Positions 7,301 to 14,780 of a DNA stretch of 52,606 nt are shown here, one piece after another; within the stretch, counting starts at the first letter, position 1; each line of letters opens with the position of its first letter. The notes beneath the pieces were generated by a model. It saw only the letters and a list, made by a program, of their open reading frames with translations, ran no database searches and was not told the origin of the DNA. A program made the position numbers and the translations under genes. This DNA comes from a virus: IMG/VR virus record IMGVR_UViG_3300010367_000142, positions 1 to 52,606 of that record; one strand, 5' to 3'.

Positions 7301-8334
7301 CCGACCAGCCGACCACCAAAGAGCAGACCCTCAAGCCCACCCTCGGCGAGGACATCACCGAACTGTTCAGCCGCGTCGCCAAGCTCAACGATCAGATGGC
7401 CGCCGTCCTCGCCCCTGAGTGGGGTGCACGGATGGGCATCATCCCCGAAGGGCACCCGCTCCACCCCGGCGTGAGTTGTTCGCCCGCCGCGCCGGAATCC
7501 GAACCGAACCACCCGCGAACAACCCTGGACAACCCCGCCACCAGCAGCGCCTGGACTCCACCCCCGCCCGGCGACCGGCGCGAACAACTCCCCGACGCGA
7601 TCCTCGCCCTGCTGCCCGCGAAGCCGTACCTGTCCACCGCCTGCGACACCGCCCAGCAGCTGGAGCAAGCGCCCGCCCCGATCCCGACGAGCAGCGGCGC
7701 CATCCCGAACGTGCCCTGGTACGCGGAACGGATGCACGCCCGCTGCCGCCTCCAGCACAAGTTCACTGGGATGCCGTGCAGTTGCCCGTGTCACCAGCCG
7801 GCCGAGCCGCCCGTGCACATCGGCGGCCAGGCCAACGCGGAGGACTGCCCCGCCTGCAAGGGCACCAACCCGGACTACCCGTTCATCTGCCCCGGGCCGG
7901 ACACCGCCGCGGTCGACGAGGTCGACGAGGCAGCCGGCGCGTGGACACCCGACCCGCCCATCGGATGCCTCACGGTCACCGCCGAACGCACACCGTCCCA
8001 ACTCCCCGAACTCCGCGACCAGCTCGCAGACGCGACAGTGCCGCTCCTGCTCGACACCCTGCCCAAGGTCATCGCCAGGTCGCGCGGGTATGAGGTGGCC
8101 GACGCCGTCATGACGCTCCTCTACCGTGAATGGCCGTGGCTTCGCGCCGAGGCCGAGGAGCGGGACCAGCCCGGTGCCACCCTCCCCGCTCTCACCCCAT
8201 GTACCTGCCGCCAAAGCGTCCACACCCGCGAACACGGGACACCAGTCGACGGCTGCCCGTGGTGTACGCCGAACCCTGACCGACAGACCGGACAGACTGA
8301 CGCCGCAACCGCGCCGACAGGAGACCTACTGTGA
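7297..8334 (+). CDS. Cys-rich hypothetical protein
   Basis: 345 aa, GTG start overlapping the previous stop. Low-complexity N-terminal half; Cys/His clusters appear at about 150-205 (CRLQHKFTGMPCSCPCHQP, CPACKGTNPDYPFICPG) and at the end (CTCRQSVHTREHGTPVDGCPWC). The spacing suits two or more structural zinc sites. The segment LTVTAERTPSQLPELRDQLADA resembles the amphipathic region of other large hypothetical phage proteins. Function unknown. Confidence 0.65.
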   Translation: MTDQPTTKEQTLKPTLGEDITELFSRVAKLNDQMAAVLAPEWGARMGIIPEGHPLHPGVSCSPAAPESEPNHPRTTLDNPATSSAWTPPPPGDRREQLPDAILALLPAKPYLSTACDTAQQLEQAPAPIPTSSGAIPNVPWYAERMHARCRLQHKFTGMPCSCPCHQPAEPPVHIGGQANAEDCPACKGTNPDYPFICPGPDTAAVDEVDEAAGAWTPDPPIGCLTVTAERTPSQLPELRDQLADATVPLLLDTLPKVIARSRGYEVADAVMTLLYREWPWLRAEAEERDQPGATLPALTPCTCRQSVHTREHGTPVDGCPWCTPNPDRQTGQTDAATAPTGDLL

Positions 8335-8780
8335 CCGTCCGCCACCATCCCAAGCCCCTGCCGGACGAGCACTGGCAAGGCGAAGAACTCGCCGCCGACG
8401 ACACCCACCGCTACCTGTGGCTGTGGCAGGGCTTCAACATCCGCCTGATCGCAGTCCCGCACGACGACGACCTGGGCTACGACCACGGCTGGTGCTACCC
8501 CCGTGACCCCGCAATCGTCCGGGCCGCGGTCGCTGGCTGGGACCCCGACACGCAAGACGAGCCCGCCGACTGGCACAAACGGCCCACCACGCCCGTGCGG
8601 CGAGCCCCACGCCGCGACGAGCAGCCGGACTACAACCGGCCCCGCTGCGTCCACGGCTGCTACCTGCACGACGGATGCCGCACCATCGGCTGCCCAGAAG
8701 CAGTCGGCCACGGCGGCCCCTCGGTACGTGAAGCAGCCGCCGCCGACCGACGCTGGGAACTGGAGAAGACGGGCGAATGA
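8331..8780 (+). CDS. Hypothetical protein, last gene of the left operon
   Basis: 149 aa, GTG start overlapping the previous stop, with AGGAG upstream. Aromatic N-terminal half (YLWLWQGFNIRLIAVPHDDD) then CVHGCYLHDGCRTIGCPEA, a tight Cys cluster likely to bind zinc. Followed by a strong inverted repeat that separates this operon from the opposing accessory genes. Unknown function. Confidence 0.65.
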   Translation: MTVRHHPKPLPDEHWQGEELAADDTHRYLWLWQGFNIRLIAVPHDDDLGYDHGWCYPRDPAIVRAAVAGWDPDTQDEPADWHKRPTTPVRRAPRRDEQPDYNRPRCVHGCYLHDGCRTIGCPEAVGHGGPSVREAAAADRRWELEKTGE

Positions 8781-8812
8781 CGCTGGTGGCGCGAGGGTCA
8801 ACAGCGCAACGA

Positions 8813-8841
8813 GGGCCCGGCCGAGACGATCGGCCGGGCCC
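8813..8841. terminator. Bidirectional terminator hairpin
   Basis: An 11-bp perfect stem (GGGCCCGGCCG / CGGCCGGGCCC) with a 7-base loop lies between convergent genes ending at 8780 (+) and 8846 (-). It can stop transcription from both sides. Confidence 0.8.
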
Positions 8842-8845
8842 TTCG

Positions 8846-9319
8846 TCAAGTGTTCTTCTTCCGGGACGGCCACACCTCGTGACCCGGATCCCACCAAATG
8901 ATGTGGAAGACGTTGCCGACCAGGAACCCCCACAGTCGGCCAGGCCCACCGATCCGCAACTTCCAGATCTTCGTCATGTCGGGAAGGCCGATCGCGGTCA
9001 ACCGCTCCAGCGCAGTCTTGTTCGGCAACTCCGCCACGTCGTGGCACTTGCCGGGCCACTCGCCCCGATGGAACAGCTCATTGATCGTCTGGTTCTCGAA
9101 CTTGACCATGTCGATGATCAGCGCCTGCACCCGCTCGTGGTCCAGAGGGGCCAAGCCCCACGGCCCCTCCCGGTCCAGATGCGTGAACCGCCAACAGATG
9201 CGCTCCTCGGAACTCGATGAGCTCGGCAGCAGCGATGACGGATCGCCAGTGCGCTTGCCGGCCGCAACACTGCCAGACGGCAGCGCAAGCTTCTTCTGCG
9301 CTTTCCCCCGCTTGTTCAC
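8846..9319 (-). CDS. Candidate PanT-type toxin, RelE-like C-terminus
   Basis: 157 aa, GTG start four bases after the antitoxin stop. The N-terminus is basic and Ser-rich. The core has WRFTHLDREGPWG, then LPNKTALERLTAIGLPDMTK and WKLRIGGPGRLWGFLVGNVF followed by HIIWWDPGHEVWPS. The order (small basic beta strands, R-x-W-G, W-W-D-P-x-H, C-terminal K/R) resembles actinobacterial RelE-like mRNA interferases, which end in similar WDP.H.V.P motifs. Gene order antitoxin then toxin fits Panacea systems. The toxic activity is inferred from context, not seen directly. Confidence 0.65.
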   Translation of the reverse strand: MNKRGKAQKKLALPSGSVAAGKRTGDPSSLLPSSSSSEERICWRFTHLDREGPWGLAPLDHERVQALIIDMVKFENQTINELFHRGEWPGKCHDVAELPNKTALERLTAIGLPDMTKIWKLRIGGPGRLWGFLVGNVFHIIWWDPGHEVWPSRKKNT

Positions 9320-9323
9320 TCAG

Positions 9324-9776
9324 TCAGTCCTCGCGGCCCACAAGCGCGCCGAAGAAGTCGGCGATCTCCTCATCCCGCAACTCCTCGTTGCTGCGCTGCA
9401 GATCCGCGACCCCGGCCCGTTCCCGGGCCGCAAGCCACGGGCCCGGCTGGTGGGTCATCGCCGACAGCTCGTGGGCGCTGTAGGTGCGAAAGTTTTCCAG
9501 CACCACGTTCACCGAATCGCGTTCGTCGTCGTCGAGCACCGTCGGGTCGCCGGCGATCTCGCCGCGGTCGAGGTTGAAGCGACCCCGGTGCAGCCCGTAC
9601 AACTCGTACACGACCGGCCCGTTCGCCCATGCCTCGAAGCGCTCCGGGAAAAGCGGCCGGTCCTCCCACGCCAAGTGGTAGCCGTAGGCGAAGTAGCAGA
9701 GCTTTTGCAGCTTCATCGCGGACATCGGCGCTTCCTTCGCCAGTATGTACGCGGCCACATCCCGCACGGATGCCAT
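9324..9776 (-). CDS. Panacea-domain (DUF4065/SocA-like) antitoxin
   Basis: 150 aa, ATG with AGGGG upstream. The Panacea pattern is clear: MKLQKLCYFAYGYHLAWEDR, PLFPERFEAWANGPVVYELY and a helical tail. Panacea antitoxins neutralise many unrelated toxins in phages and prophages (established for the family), by direct binding; some promote proteolysis like SocA. It lies four bases upstream of the candidate toxin, so the two form an operon. The short C-terminal acidic tail (DEEIADFFGALVGRED) may also aid binding. Confidence 0.85.
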   Translation of the reverse strand: MASVRDVAAYILAKEAPMSAMKLQKLCYFAYGYHLAWEDRPLFPERFEAWANGPVVYELYGLHRGRFNLDRGEIAGDPTVLDDDERDSVNVVLENFRTYSAHELSAMTHQPGPWLAARERAGVADLQRSNEELRDEEIADFFGALVGRED

Positions 9777-9811
9777 GATCAGTGTCCCCTCTTATGCCTG
9801 ACCACACCGTA

Positions 9812-9839
9812 GATGAGCCGCCCCCGGCTGCGACTCATC
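9812..9839 (-). promoter_or_regulatory. Inverted repeat upstream of the Panacea operon
   Basis: GATGAG and CTCATC lie at the ends of a 28-base imperfect palindrome containing AGCCG/CGGCT. On the minus strand a TACGGT, which fits the TAnnnT pattern, follows at once. The position, 36 bases before the ATG, suits an operator for autoregulation; no -35 match is obvious. Confidence 0.35.
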
Positions 9840-10010
9840 AGGTCTACGGGCATGCAGACACGTCCCCCAGAAGGCCCAGGGTATCGGGGCTTACGGCAGC
9901 TCGGAAGACAGCGGGTGAAGGTCTGGACGCACCGTGACGGATCGAACACATGTATGGACGGATGGGTTGTGTAACCGCCCTCCGTAGCCAGCCGTCCGTA
10001 CCCGCCGTAC

Positions 10011-10325
10011 CTAAAACTGCCCGGTGCAGACCAGGCAGAGGCGGGCCGTCTTCCACTCCGACAACGCACCCCTATACCGCTCCACGCCCGCATGCCCGAC
10101 CGCACCCCACACCAGACCACCCACCGCCACCAACAGCCCCAGCAGAACGGCACCCGACAGCAGGAACGCGATACCCGCAGCCACCGCGAGCAGCGACTGC
10201 CAGTAGACGCCAGACACCTCAGCCGGCGGGGCGTAACGCGCCTTCAACGGCGACTCCGCGGGAAGACCCTCCCAGAACAGGCTGAGGCTCTGAACGTTGA
10301 CGGACGAACAAACCTTGCACTCCAC
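10011..10325 (-). CDS. Zinc-ribbon membrane protein
   Basis: 104 aa if started at the GTG at 10325, which has CGGGAGTTG just upstream. The protein has CKVC at the N-terminus and CLVC at the C-terminus, a split zinc ribbon, with two membrane helices between them (SLLAVAAGIAFLLSGAVLLG and LLVAVGGLVWGAVGHAG). Proteins of this build are common in Streptomyces and end similarly (W...RLCLVC.GQF). An in-frame GTG at 10352 would add CGC residues. Role unknown. Confidence 0.6.
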   Translation of the reverse strand: MECKVCSSVNVQSLSLFWEGLPAESPLKARYAPPAEVSGVYWQSLLAVAAGIAFLLSGAVLLGLLVAVGGLVWGAVGHAGVERYRGALSEWKTARLCLVCTGQF

Positions 10326-10434
10326 AGCCAACTCCCGGCATCCGCACGACACTTGGCGGAAGACTCGCCAGCCGAGAGAGTGACGGCAAGGGGTACCGGG
10401 CAGTGTGTGAGCGAGGGCACAAGGCGGGCGCAAC

Positions 10435-10465
10435 AAGGGCCCCATCCGTTGCGGATAGGGCCCTT
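10435..10465. terminator. Terminator hairpin after hicB
   Basis: A 14-bp stem with a single C/A mismatch and a 3-base loop (AAGGGCCC...GGGCCCTT) lies just beyond the hicB stop in the minus direction. Its right arm runs into TT, and it also faces the upstream region of the zinc-ribbon gene. Confidence 0.75.
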
Positions 10466-10476
10466 GGCTCGGGCTG

Positions 10477-10908
10477 TTATGCGGAAGCCTTGCTTCTGAG
10501 CGCAATGCCCCGCCGCTTTTTTTGGCCGCCAACGCCACCTTGCAGAAGTTGAGAAACTCGCTGAAAGGAAACACCGAGTACGCGACCAGCGTCTCGTTGG
10601 CTCAGGTCGCGCGTGAGGACTGCTGCGGCTTTCTGCATAGCCTGGCGTTCGGCATCAGCCGCTACGCGAGCAGCCTTCTGCGCCTTCGCGACCTCAGCTA
10701 CCACTGCCTTCTCCTCGGCGGACAAGATCGGTACGACATCAACTGCCACACTGGCAGGATCGATGTCGAGCATCACGGCGATAGCCTCACGGGCCGCCTC
10801 GTCGGCGCGCTCCAAACGCTTCGCCTGGCTGAACACTCCGGGAAGATCGGGCACCTCAAGGGCCCACCACTCGCCGACGCGTCGCGCAGTAACGCGGTAG
10901 GCGCTCAC
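10477..10908 (-). CDS. hicB: HicB-family antitoxin with C-terminal HTH
   Basis: 143 aa. Residues 1-45 form a degraded RNase-H-like fold typical of HicB (YRVTARRVGEWWALEVPDLP, then GVFSQAKRLERADEAAREAI); the linker is helical (EEKAVVAEVAKAQKAARVAA); the C-terminus is an HTH (LSQRDAGRVLGVSFQRVSQL). The start is set at the GTG that overlaps the hicA stop as GTGA, with AAGGGG eight bases upstream. An in-frame GTG at 10917 also exists. HicB binds and inhibits HicA and binds its own operator (family knowledge). Confidence 0.85.
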   Translation of the reverse strand: MSAYRVTARRVGEWWALEVPDLPGVFSQAKRLERADEAAREAIAVMLDIDPASVAVDVVPILSAEEKAVVAEVAKAQKAARVAADAERQAMQKAAAVLTRDLSQRDAGRVLGVSFQRVSQLLQGGVGGQKKRRGIALRSKASA

Positions 10909-11117
10909 CGCCACCACCCCTTTCCGAGCTCATCTTCCAGGAACTTGCAGATCCCCTCGGCGGTCATCTCGTTGACTTCAGTGTGCTTGGGGATCGTCAC
11001 AGGGGTGCTGCCGCAGACCCACTGCTCGTGGCTGCCCTTCTGGCGCTGCTTAAGGAAGGGGATGCCCCTGGCTTTGGCTGCGTCTCTGATCTTCTTGATC
11101 AGGTCCCTGTGCTTCAC
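10905..11117 (-). CDS. hicA: HicA-family mRNA interferase toxin
   Basis: 70 aa. The dsRBD-like HicA fold is recognisable: DLIKKIRDAAKARGIPFLK, then QKGSHEQWVCG with the catalytic His of the GSHEQW motif, followed by VTIPKHTEVNEMTAEGICKF. HicA cleaves mRNA and is neutralised by HicB (family knowledge). GTG start; the TAGACT -10 box ends seven bases upstream, so the transcript is probably leaderless. Overlap with hicB by four bases couples translation. Gene order is toxin then antitoxin, usual for HicAB. Confidence 0.9.
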   Translation of the reverse strand: MKHRDLIKKIRDAAKARGIPFLKQRQKGSHEQWVCGSTPVTIPKHTEVNEMTAEGICKFLEDELGKGWWR

Positions 11118-11166
11118 GAGTGTAAGTCTATGCGCGCTAGACGAGTCAAGTCAAGCGCGACTAGAC
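11118..11166 (-). promoter_or_regulatory. hicAB promoter and operator
   Basis: On the minus strand TTGACT (11154-11149), an 18-base spacer and TAGACT (11130-11125) form a promoter. The start of transcription is expected near 11118, directly at the GTG of hicA. GTCTA/TAGAC flank a 7-base centre over the -10, and GCGCG(A)CTAGAC occurs again at 11155-11166, so a HicB operator probably overlaps both boxes. Confidence 0.65.
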
Positions 11167-11228
11167 GGCACCCTTGCGTGCGGCCTCACCAGCCCCCAGT
11201 GCCGCAACCGAAGGGCCGCAGGAGGGGC

Positions 11229-11618
11229 TCAGAGCAGGCGCACAAACGCACGCTCCCCGTTGTGAAAGAACGCGGTCAGGCCGGCATCGCTCTTGCCCTC
11301 CCGCGTCGACCACACCTCCAGCCGCTCCGTATCCGCAGGCTCCGCCGCACCAATCACCCCAGCCAGCCACGCATCCGGCGCACCATCCGCCGGCGCCGCC
11401 GTGTACCCCGGCGGGCCGGCGGTCACCGGCGCAGTCGGAGTGCTGTGCTTCGCACCATCCGCAAGCTGTCCGATCACCTGCCAGCGGCGCTCCTTACCGC
11501 CCACCGCAACCGACAGTGCATACGGATGCTTGCCACCGTCGATGATCTGCACTTGCTGCACGTCAGAGCTGTTCTTCAGGACATCGACCAGGAAGTCGCG
11601 ATACTCGGCGGGGCGCAT
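11229..11618 (-). CDS. Hypothetical mobile-element protein
   Basis: 129 aa from the ATG at 11618, which has AAAGGA nine bases upstream; the earlier ATG at 11636 has no ribosome site. An alpha/beta domain occupies residues 1-50 (RPAEYRDFLVDVLKNSSDVQ, then SVAVGGKERRWQVIGQLAD), a Pro/Ala linker follows, then WLAGVIGAAEPADTERLEVW. Unknown function. Confidence 0.6.
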   Translation of the reverse strand: MRPAEYRDFLVDVLKNSSDVQQVQIIDGGKHPYALSVAVGGKERRWQVIGQLADGAKHSTPTAPVTAGPPGYTAAPADGAPDAWLAGVIGAAEPADTERLEVWSTREGKSDAGLTAFFHNGERAFVRLL

Positions 11619-11782
11619 GTTGAAGGATCCTTTCATGGCGGCGGGCGCCAGTTTAGAGGCGGAGAGGTAGGCGAGTGACAGAAGGGCAGGAAGGCCCGGC
11701 GAGGCGCGCCAGGAGGCGATACAGAGACGCAGGAGCCCCGCCCGAACCCACTCCGGAACGGGGCACCACCGCACGCACCAGA

Positions 11783-12265
11783 TCAGGCAGCAGCCTCGAT
11801 CGCCGCCCGCGCAATCCGCGCAGCGCCCTTCATCCGCATCGCAAAGGCGATCAGCTCATCGGCCGTCTCATCCGCCATATCCGGAGTCAGATACGCGTCA
11901 TTCGAACCGTCCGTCACCGACACCGCCGCCACCCGCATCCGCGAATCATCACTCACCGGATCGGCATACAGCTGGCAGTACAACTCGAACGCCGAATACA
12001 AGTCGTCGCCCATCGTCGGCACCTGCACGTGATCGACGCCCCCGCGGTGGGTCACATCCTCGACGGCGGGCTGACGATCCGCGAGGTGGTCCAGAACGCA
12101 CCAGGTCGGGCATGGAAGGTAGGCCACCTGGACGCGGCCCGGCCGGCCAATCGACGCCGGGGCCAGGCGGAAACCCGGGGCGGCGGCGGGCAGTGTGGCG
12201 GACGCCGCAGACGCGGGGGAGTCGTCCGAACTAGCAACGTTGCAAGTGGCGGCTACAGTGGTCAT
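11783..12265 (-). CDS. DUF6907-like protein
   Basis: 160 aa, ATG with GAGAAGG upstream. After a Ser/Ala linker the domain contains CPTWCVLDHLADRQPAVEDV, then HRGGVDHVQVPTM and LYCQLYADPVSDDSRMRV. The C-P-x-W-C...DH start matches the Streptomyces DUF6907 family, which recurs next to plasmid and AICE genes. The DELIAFAMRMKGAARIARAA tail is helical. Biochemical role unknown. Confidence 0.7.
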   Translation of the reverse strand: MTTVAATCNVASSDDSPASAASATLPAAAPGFRLAPASIGRPGRVQVAYLPCPTWCVLDHLADRQPAVEDVTHRGGVDHVQVPTMGDDLYSAFELYCQLYADPVSDDSRMRVAAVSVTDGSNDAYLTPDMADETADELIAFAMRMKGAARIARAAIEAAA

Positions 12266-12855
12266 GAGACCTTCTCTCTGACGGGTGATGGTTTTGGATC
12301 AGCGGCGGGAACCGCTGGTTGAACTGGCCGGGCGTTGGTAGCGCCCGGCCGTTCGCGTTCTGGCGCCGACTGTAGAGCAGGCCGCGCACCATGTCCGACC
12401 TGCAGACTTTCCCGTCCATCACCCAAATGGGTGACGGCGCAACACTTTCGAATTCGGTGGCCCCCCACGACACCGGCCCACCCACCTGCAACGGTGAGCC
12501 GAAGCTACTTTGAGGAAAACAGCTTCGCCATTTCCTGGAACTGCCGTGCGACCCAACGAGGCGGCAAGCGAGTCGTCTGGAAAACGATGACGCCATGGCT
12601 GGAACAGGTGCGCCGGGCCCTGTAGTGACCCTCGGAATCCTTGCCTGACCGGAGCCGACCATCCAAATTCCTGTGCCGGTTGGCACAGCGACAACTGTCG
12701 TATCCGGCCTCATCAGGCACCCCCTCCCACCAGCGGAAACCGTGAACTTGACGACGCGATAGGATGCGCTACCCCTCGCGGTACAGCGGCCGGACGGTCA
12801 GACACAGACGGGAACGGCCGGAAGGTGGCGGACGGGGCTGTTCGTTTTACGGGGC
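12266..12855. other. 590-bp stretch without a convincing gene
   Basis: Holds the upstream region of the DUF6907-like gene, a hairpin at 12326-12350, and otherwise no open frame with a good start and ribosome site. A 71-residue minus-strand frame (12505-12720) and overlapping frames have poor starts and unusual composition. The stretch may be a degraded gene or a control region. Confidence 0.4.
12326..12350. terminator. Hairpin, possible terminator
   Basis: A 9-bp perfect stem GGCCGGGCG/CGCCCGGCC with a 7-base loop. No T run follows on either strand. It would end a transcript coming from the gene-poor stretch at its right. Confidence 0.45.
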
Positions 12856-13752
12856 CTAGAACTCGTACCGCGTCGTGAGCAGGTCGCCGTTCTTGACGAT
12901 CCTGTACAGCCCCAAGGGGTGTCGATCTTCCGAGTAGGTCACCCGCAGAGTGACCAGCAGGGGTACGACCCCAAAGACCTTTACCGCCTCGGCGTTGGCC
13001 GGAGCTGCAGTGACCCGGTCTGTCGTCTCGTGGACCGTGCTGTCGGCTCGGGCTTCGGGGTGCCGGTAGAAGTGCACGAGCTCCACCGGGCGGCCGTCGA
13101 TCACCCGGACCCATCTCTTCGCGTCGAGATCCGTTCCTGGCGGTACACCCAGGGCCGCGCAAGAACGCGGCGAGGGAGTCGCGCGGTGCGTCGACATCTG
13201 CTCGATAGATCCCTCTGTGCCCTCGCTGCCTGCCACCTCATGGCGGAGGCCGGCAGGGGTGACCGCGACGACACCGAAGCCCTGTCGGCCGACAGCGAAT
13301 CCCTGAGCCTTGAGGAGATTCAGGGCGCGCTGGATGGTGAGCGATGCGACCCCGTAGACCTCGATCAGCGTCCGAACCGTGGGGAATCGATCGCCTGACC
13401 GCATGGCTCCCGACTGGATGAACCCTTTCAGTTCGTGGGCGATGAACTCGTATGGGCTCCAGGTTCCGCCAGGGATCTCGTTCGGACCCCATGGGGTGAT
13501 CTCGTCGATGATCGACGACGGCTTGTTCTGGTGATTGTGCAGCGGCTTCTCGGCGCGGATCGCAGCGCGTTCCGCGTCGAGCGCTTCGGGCCGGCTGTCG
13601 AGCCACTCCGTCGTCTTGTCTGCAACGTCTGACCACCAGGGCTTGGATTCCGCATGCTGGCGCCAGCGGGCTTCCGTGTTGCCGCTGACCCCGACGTAGA
13701 GCAGCTGTCCGGCGGCATCGAAGAAGCGGTAGAGCGCGGTGCGCTCGGTCAT
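12856..13752 (-). CDS. GIY-YIG nuclease-GntR regulator fusion
   Basis: 298 aa from the ATG at 13752. Residues 1-75 are a GIY-YIG domain: Y8 in ALYRFF, Y19 in LLYVGVS, R29/R31 in ARWRQH, E61 in LDAERAAI and N73 in KPLHN, so all catalytic positions are kept. Residues about 100-165 form a winged HTH of the GntR type (ELKGFIQSGAMRSGDRFPTV, then ASLTIQRALNLLKAQGF), and the rest is a UTRA-like ligand domain. The opposing control region has TTCGAA palindromes. It could bind the operator and cut DNA, or use the GIY-YIG fold only as a sensor; function inferred. Confidence 0.8.
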   Translation of the reverse strand: MTERTALYRFFDAAGQLLYVGVSGNTEARWRQHAESKPWWSDVADKTTEWLDSRPEALDAERAAIRAEKPLHNHQNKPSSIIDEITPWGPNEIPGGTWSPYEFIAHELKGFIQSGAMRSGDRFPTVRTLIEVYGVASLTIQRALNLLKAQGFAVGRQGFGVVAVTPAGLRHEVAGSEGTEGSIEQMSTHRATPSPRSCAALGVPPGTDLDAKRWVRVIDGRPVELVHFYRHPEARADSTVHETTDRVTAAPANAEAVKVFGVVPLLVTLRVTYSEDRHPLGLYRIVKNGDLLTTRYEF

Positions 13753-13841
13753 AGGCGAGGTATCCCTTCTGGCATGTCTGGCTGCCTCACGCCCCCGGAG
13801 GATCGGGGTTGTGTGCGGCGCCACACCCACCGTGACGCAAG

Positions 13842-13853
13842 TCCTTCGAAGGA
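13842..13853. promoter_or_regulatory. TTCGAA operator site 1 (minus-strand promoter)
   Basis: Palindrome TCCTTCGAAGGA. On the minus strand TTGACT (13858-13853) and CACGGT 18 bases later flank it, so it lies in the spacer of the likely promoter of the GIY-YIG/GntR gene. Occupancy there would block RNA polymerase. Confidence 0.7.
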
Positions 13854-13910
13854 GTCAAGCCCTTCGCTCATTTCGCCCAGTTCGCATCACGGATCGACAG
13901 GTAGTTAACA

Positions 13911-13920
13911 TCTTCGAAGA
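13911..13920. promoter_or_regulatory. TTCGAA operator site 2 (variant)
   Basis: TCTTCGAAGA, a variant of the other sites, 20 bases before the GntR start. A TAACAT that fits the TAnnnT -10 pattern lies at 13907. The position suggests autoregulation of the second GntR gene. Confidence 0.5.
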
Positions 13921-13939
13921 AGTCGATCGAGGAGGACCA

Positions 13940-14692
13940 TTGGCACCACGCAAGGGGGAGCCCGGGAGGTTCCTGTACAAGGAGCTTGCGGCGGAGTTCC
14001 GCGCCCAGATCCAGTCCGGCGCGCTGGCCCCTGGTGACATGCTCCCAAGTGAGACTGTGCTCATGGAGGGGCGCGGGGTCGCTCGCTCGACCGTTCGCCA
14101 AGCCTACGATCTCCTCAAGGCCGAGGGGCTTGCCGCAAGCAAGCAGGGGAAGGGCGTCTACGCGCTGAACCCCAAGAAGATTGTCCGTAACGCACAGAAG
14201 CGCCTCTCTCGCGAGGTCTGGGAATCCGGACGATCCATCTGGAGTATCGACCTCGAGGGGCGCGAGCCGAACGCGCAAGTCGAGGTCGACGCCGACATCG
14301 AGGCGCCCGGGTATATCGCCGGCGTGCTCAGCGTCCAGCGAGTGTGTCGACGGCGGCGAGTTTTCTCCCTCGATGACCGCACGCTCATGGTGGCCACGTC
14401 CTACCTGCCTGCCGATCTCGCCCAGTTGGCCAGCATCGATCAAGTCGACACGGGCCCCGGCGGGATGTATGCCCGACTCTCCGATGCTGGTCGCGCTCCG
14501 GTTGATGCGAAGGAGCGCATCAGGGCGCGCGTCGCCATGCCCGACGAGGTCGACGTGCTGGAGCTCGGCGCCGGCGCATGCGTGATTGTTATCGAGCGGA
14601 CTGTCACCGACGCCGAGGAGCGAATCCTCGAGGTCAATGAGATGACGCTCGATGCCGCACGTTACGTCCTGGAGTACGACTTCAAGCTGTAG
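13940..14692 (+). CDS. GntR-family regulator (UTRA-type)
   Basis: 250 aa from a TTG, chosen because GGAGGA lies four bases upstream and the domain begins soon after; longer frames start in unrelated sequence. Residues about 10-75 are the winged HTH (YKELAAEFRAQIQSGALAPG, MLPSETVLMEGRGVARSTVR, QAYDLLKAEGL). The rest is a UTRA-like domain (LSVQRVCRRRRVFSLDDRTL; VIVIERTVTDAEERILEVNE). In Streptomyces integrating elements such regulators (KorSA, TraR types) repress xis and transfer genes. It is flanked by TTCGAA palindromes and followed by a terminator. Confidence 0.85.
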   Translation: MAPRKGEPGRFLYKELAAEFRAQIQSGALAPGDMLPSETVLMEGRGVARSTVRQAYDLLKAEGLAASKQGKGVYALNPKKIVRNAQKRLSREVWESGRSIWSIDLEGREPNAQVEVDADIEAPGYIAGVLSVQRVCRRRRVFSLDDRTLMVATSYLPADLAQLASIDQVDTGPGGMYARLSDAGRAPVDAKERIRARVAMPDEVDVLELGAGACVIVIERTVTDAEERILEVNEMTLDAARYVLEYDFKL

Positions 14693-14705
14693 CTGCCCCG
14701 CCAGT

Positions 14706-14740
14706 AGCCCCCTCTGACATCCGTCAGTGGGGGCTTTTTC
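14706..14740 (+). terminator. Rho-independent terminator after GntR
   Basis: AGCCCCC...GGGGGCT with an inner CTGAC/GTCAG stem, separated by a T/T mismatch, and a run of T directly after it. The best intrinsic terminator in the window. Confidence 0.9.
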
Positions 14741-14780
14741 GTGCACCCGAACCCCCGCGAACTCAGTTCACTTGGCGAGC

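Noticed and set aside
8881-8888. GACCCGGA, the TRS octamer of some TraB proteins
   Set aside because: It is single, inside the candidate toxin gene; other scattered matches also lie in genes and no cluster was seen.
9844-10056. 70-codon minus-strand frame upstream of the Panacea gene
   Set aside because: Composition is atypical and it overlaps the end of the zinc-ribbon gene and the promoter of the Panacea operon.
12505-12720. 71-codon minus-strand frame with a helix-like end
   Set aside because: No ribosome site, no recognised similarity, and two other frames are open in the same place; kept only as part of an unassigned stretch.
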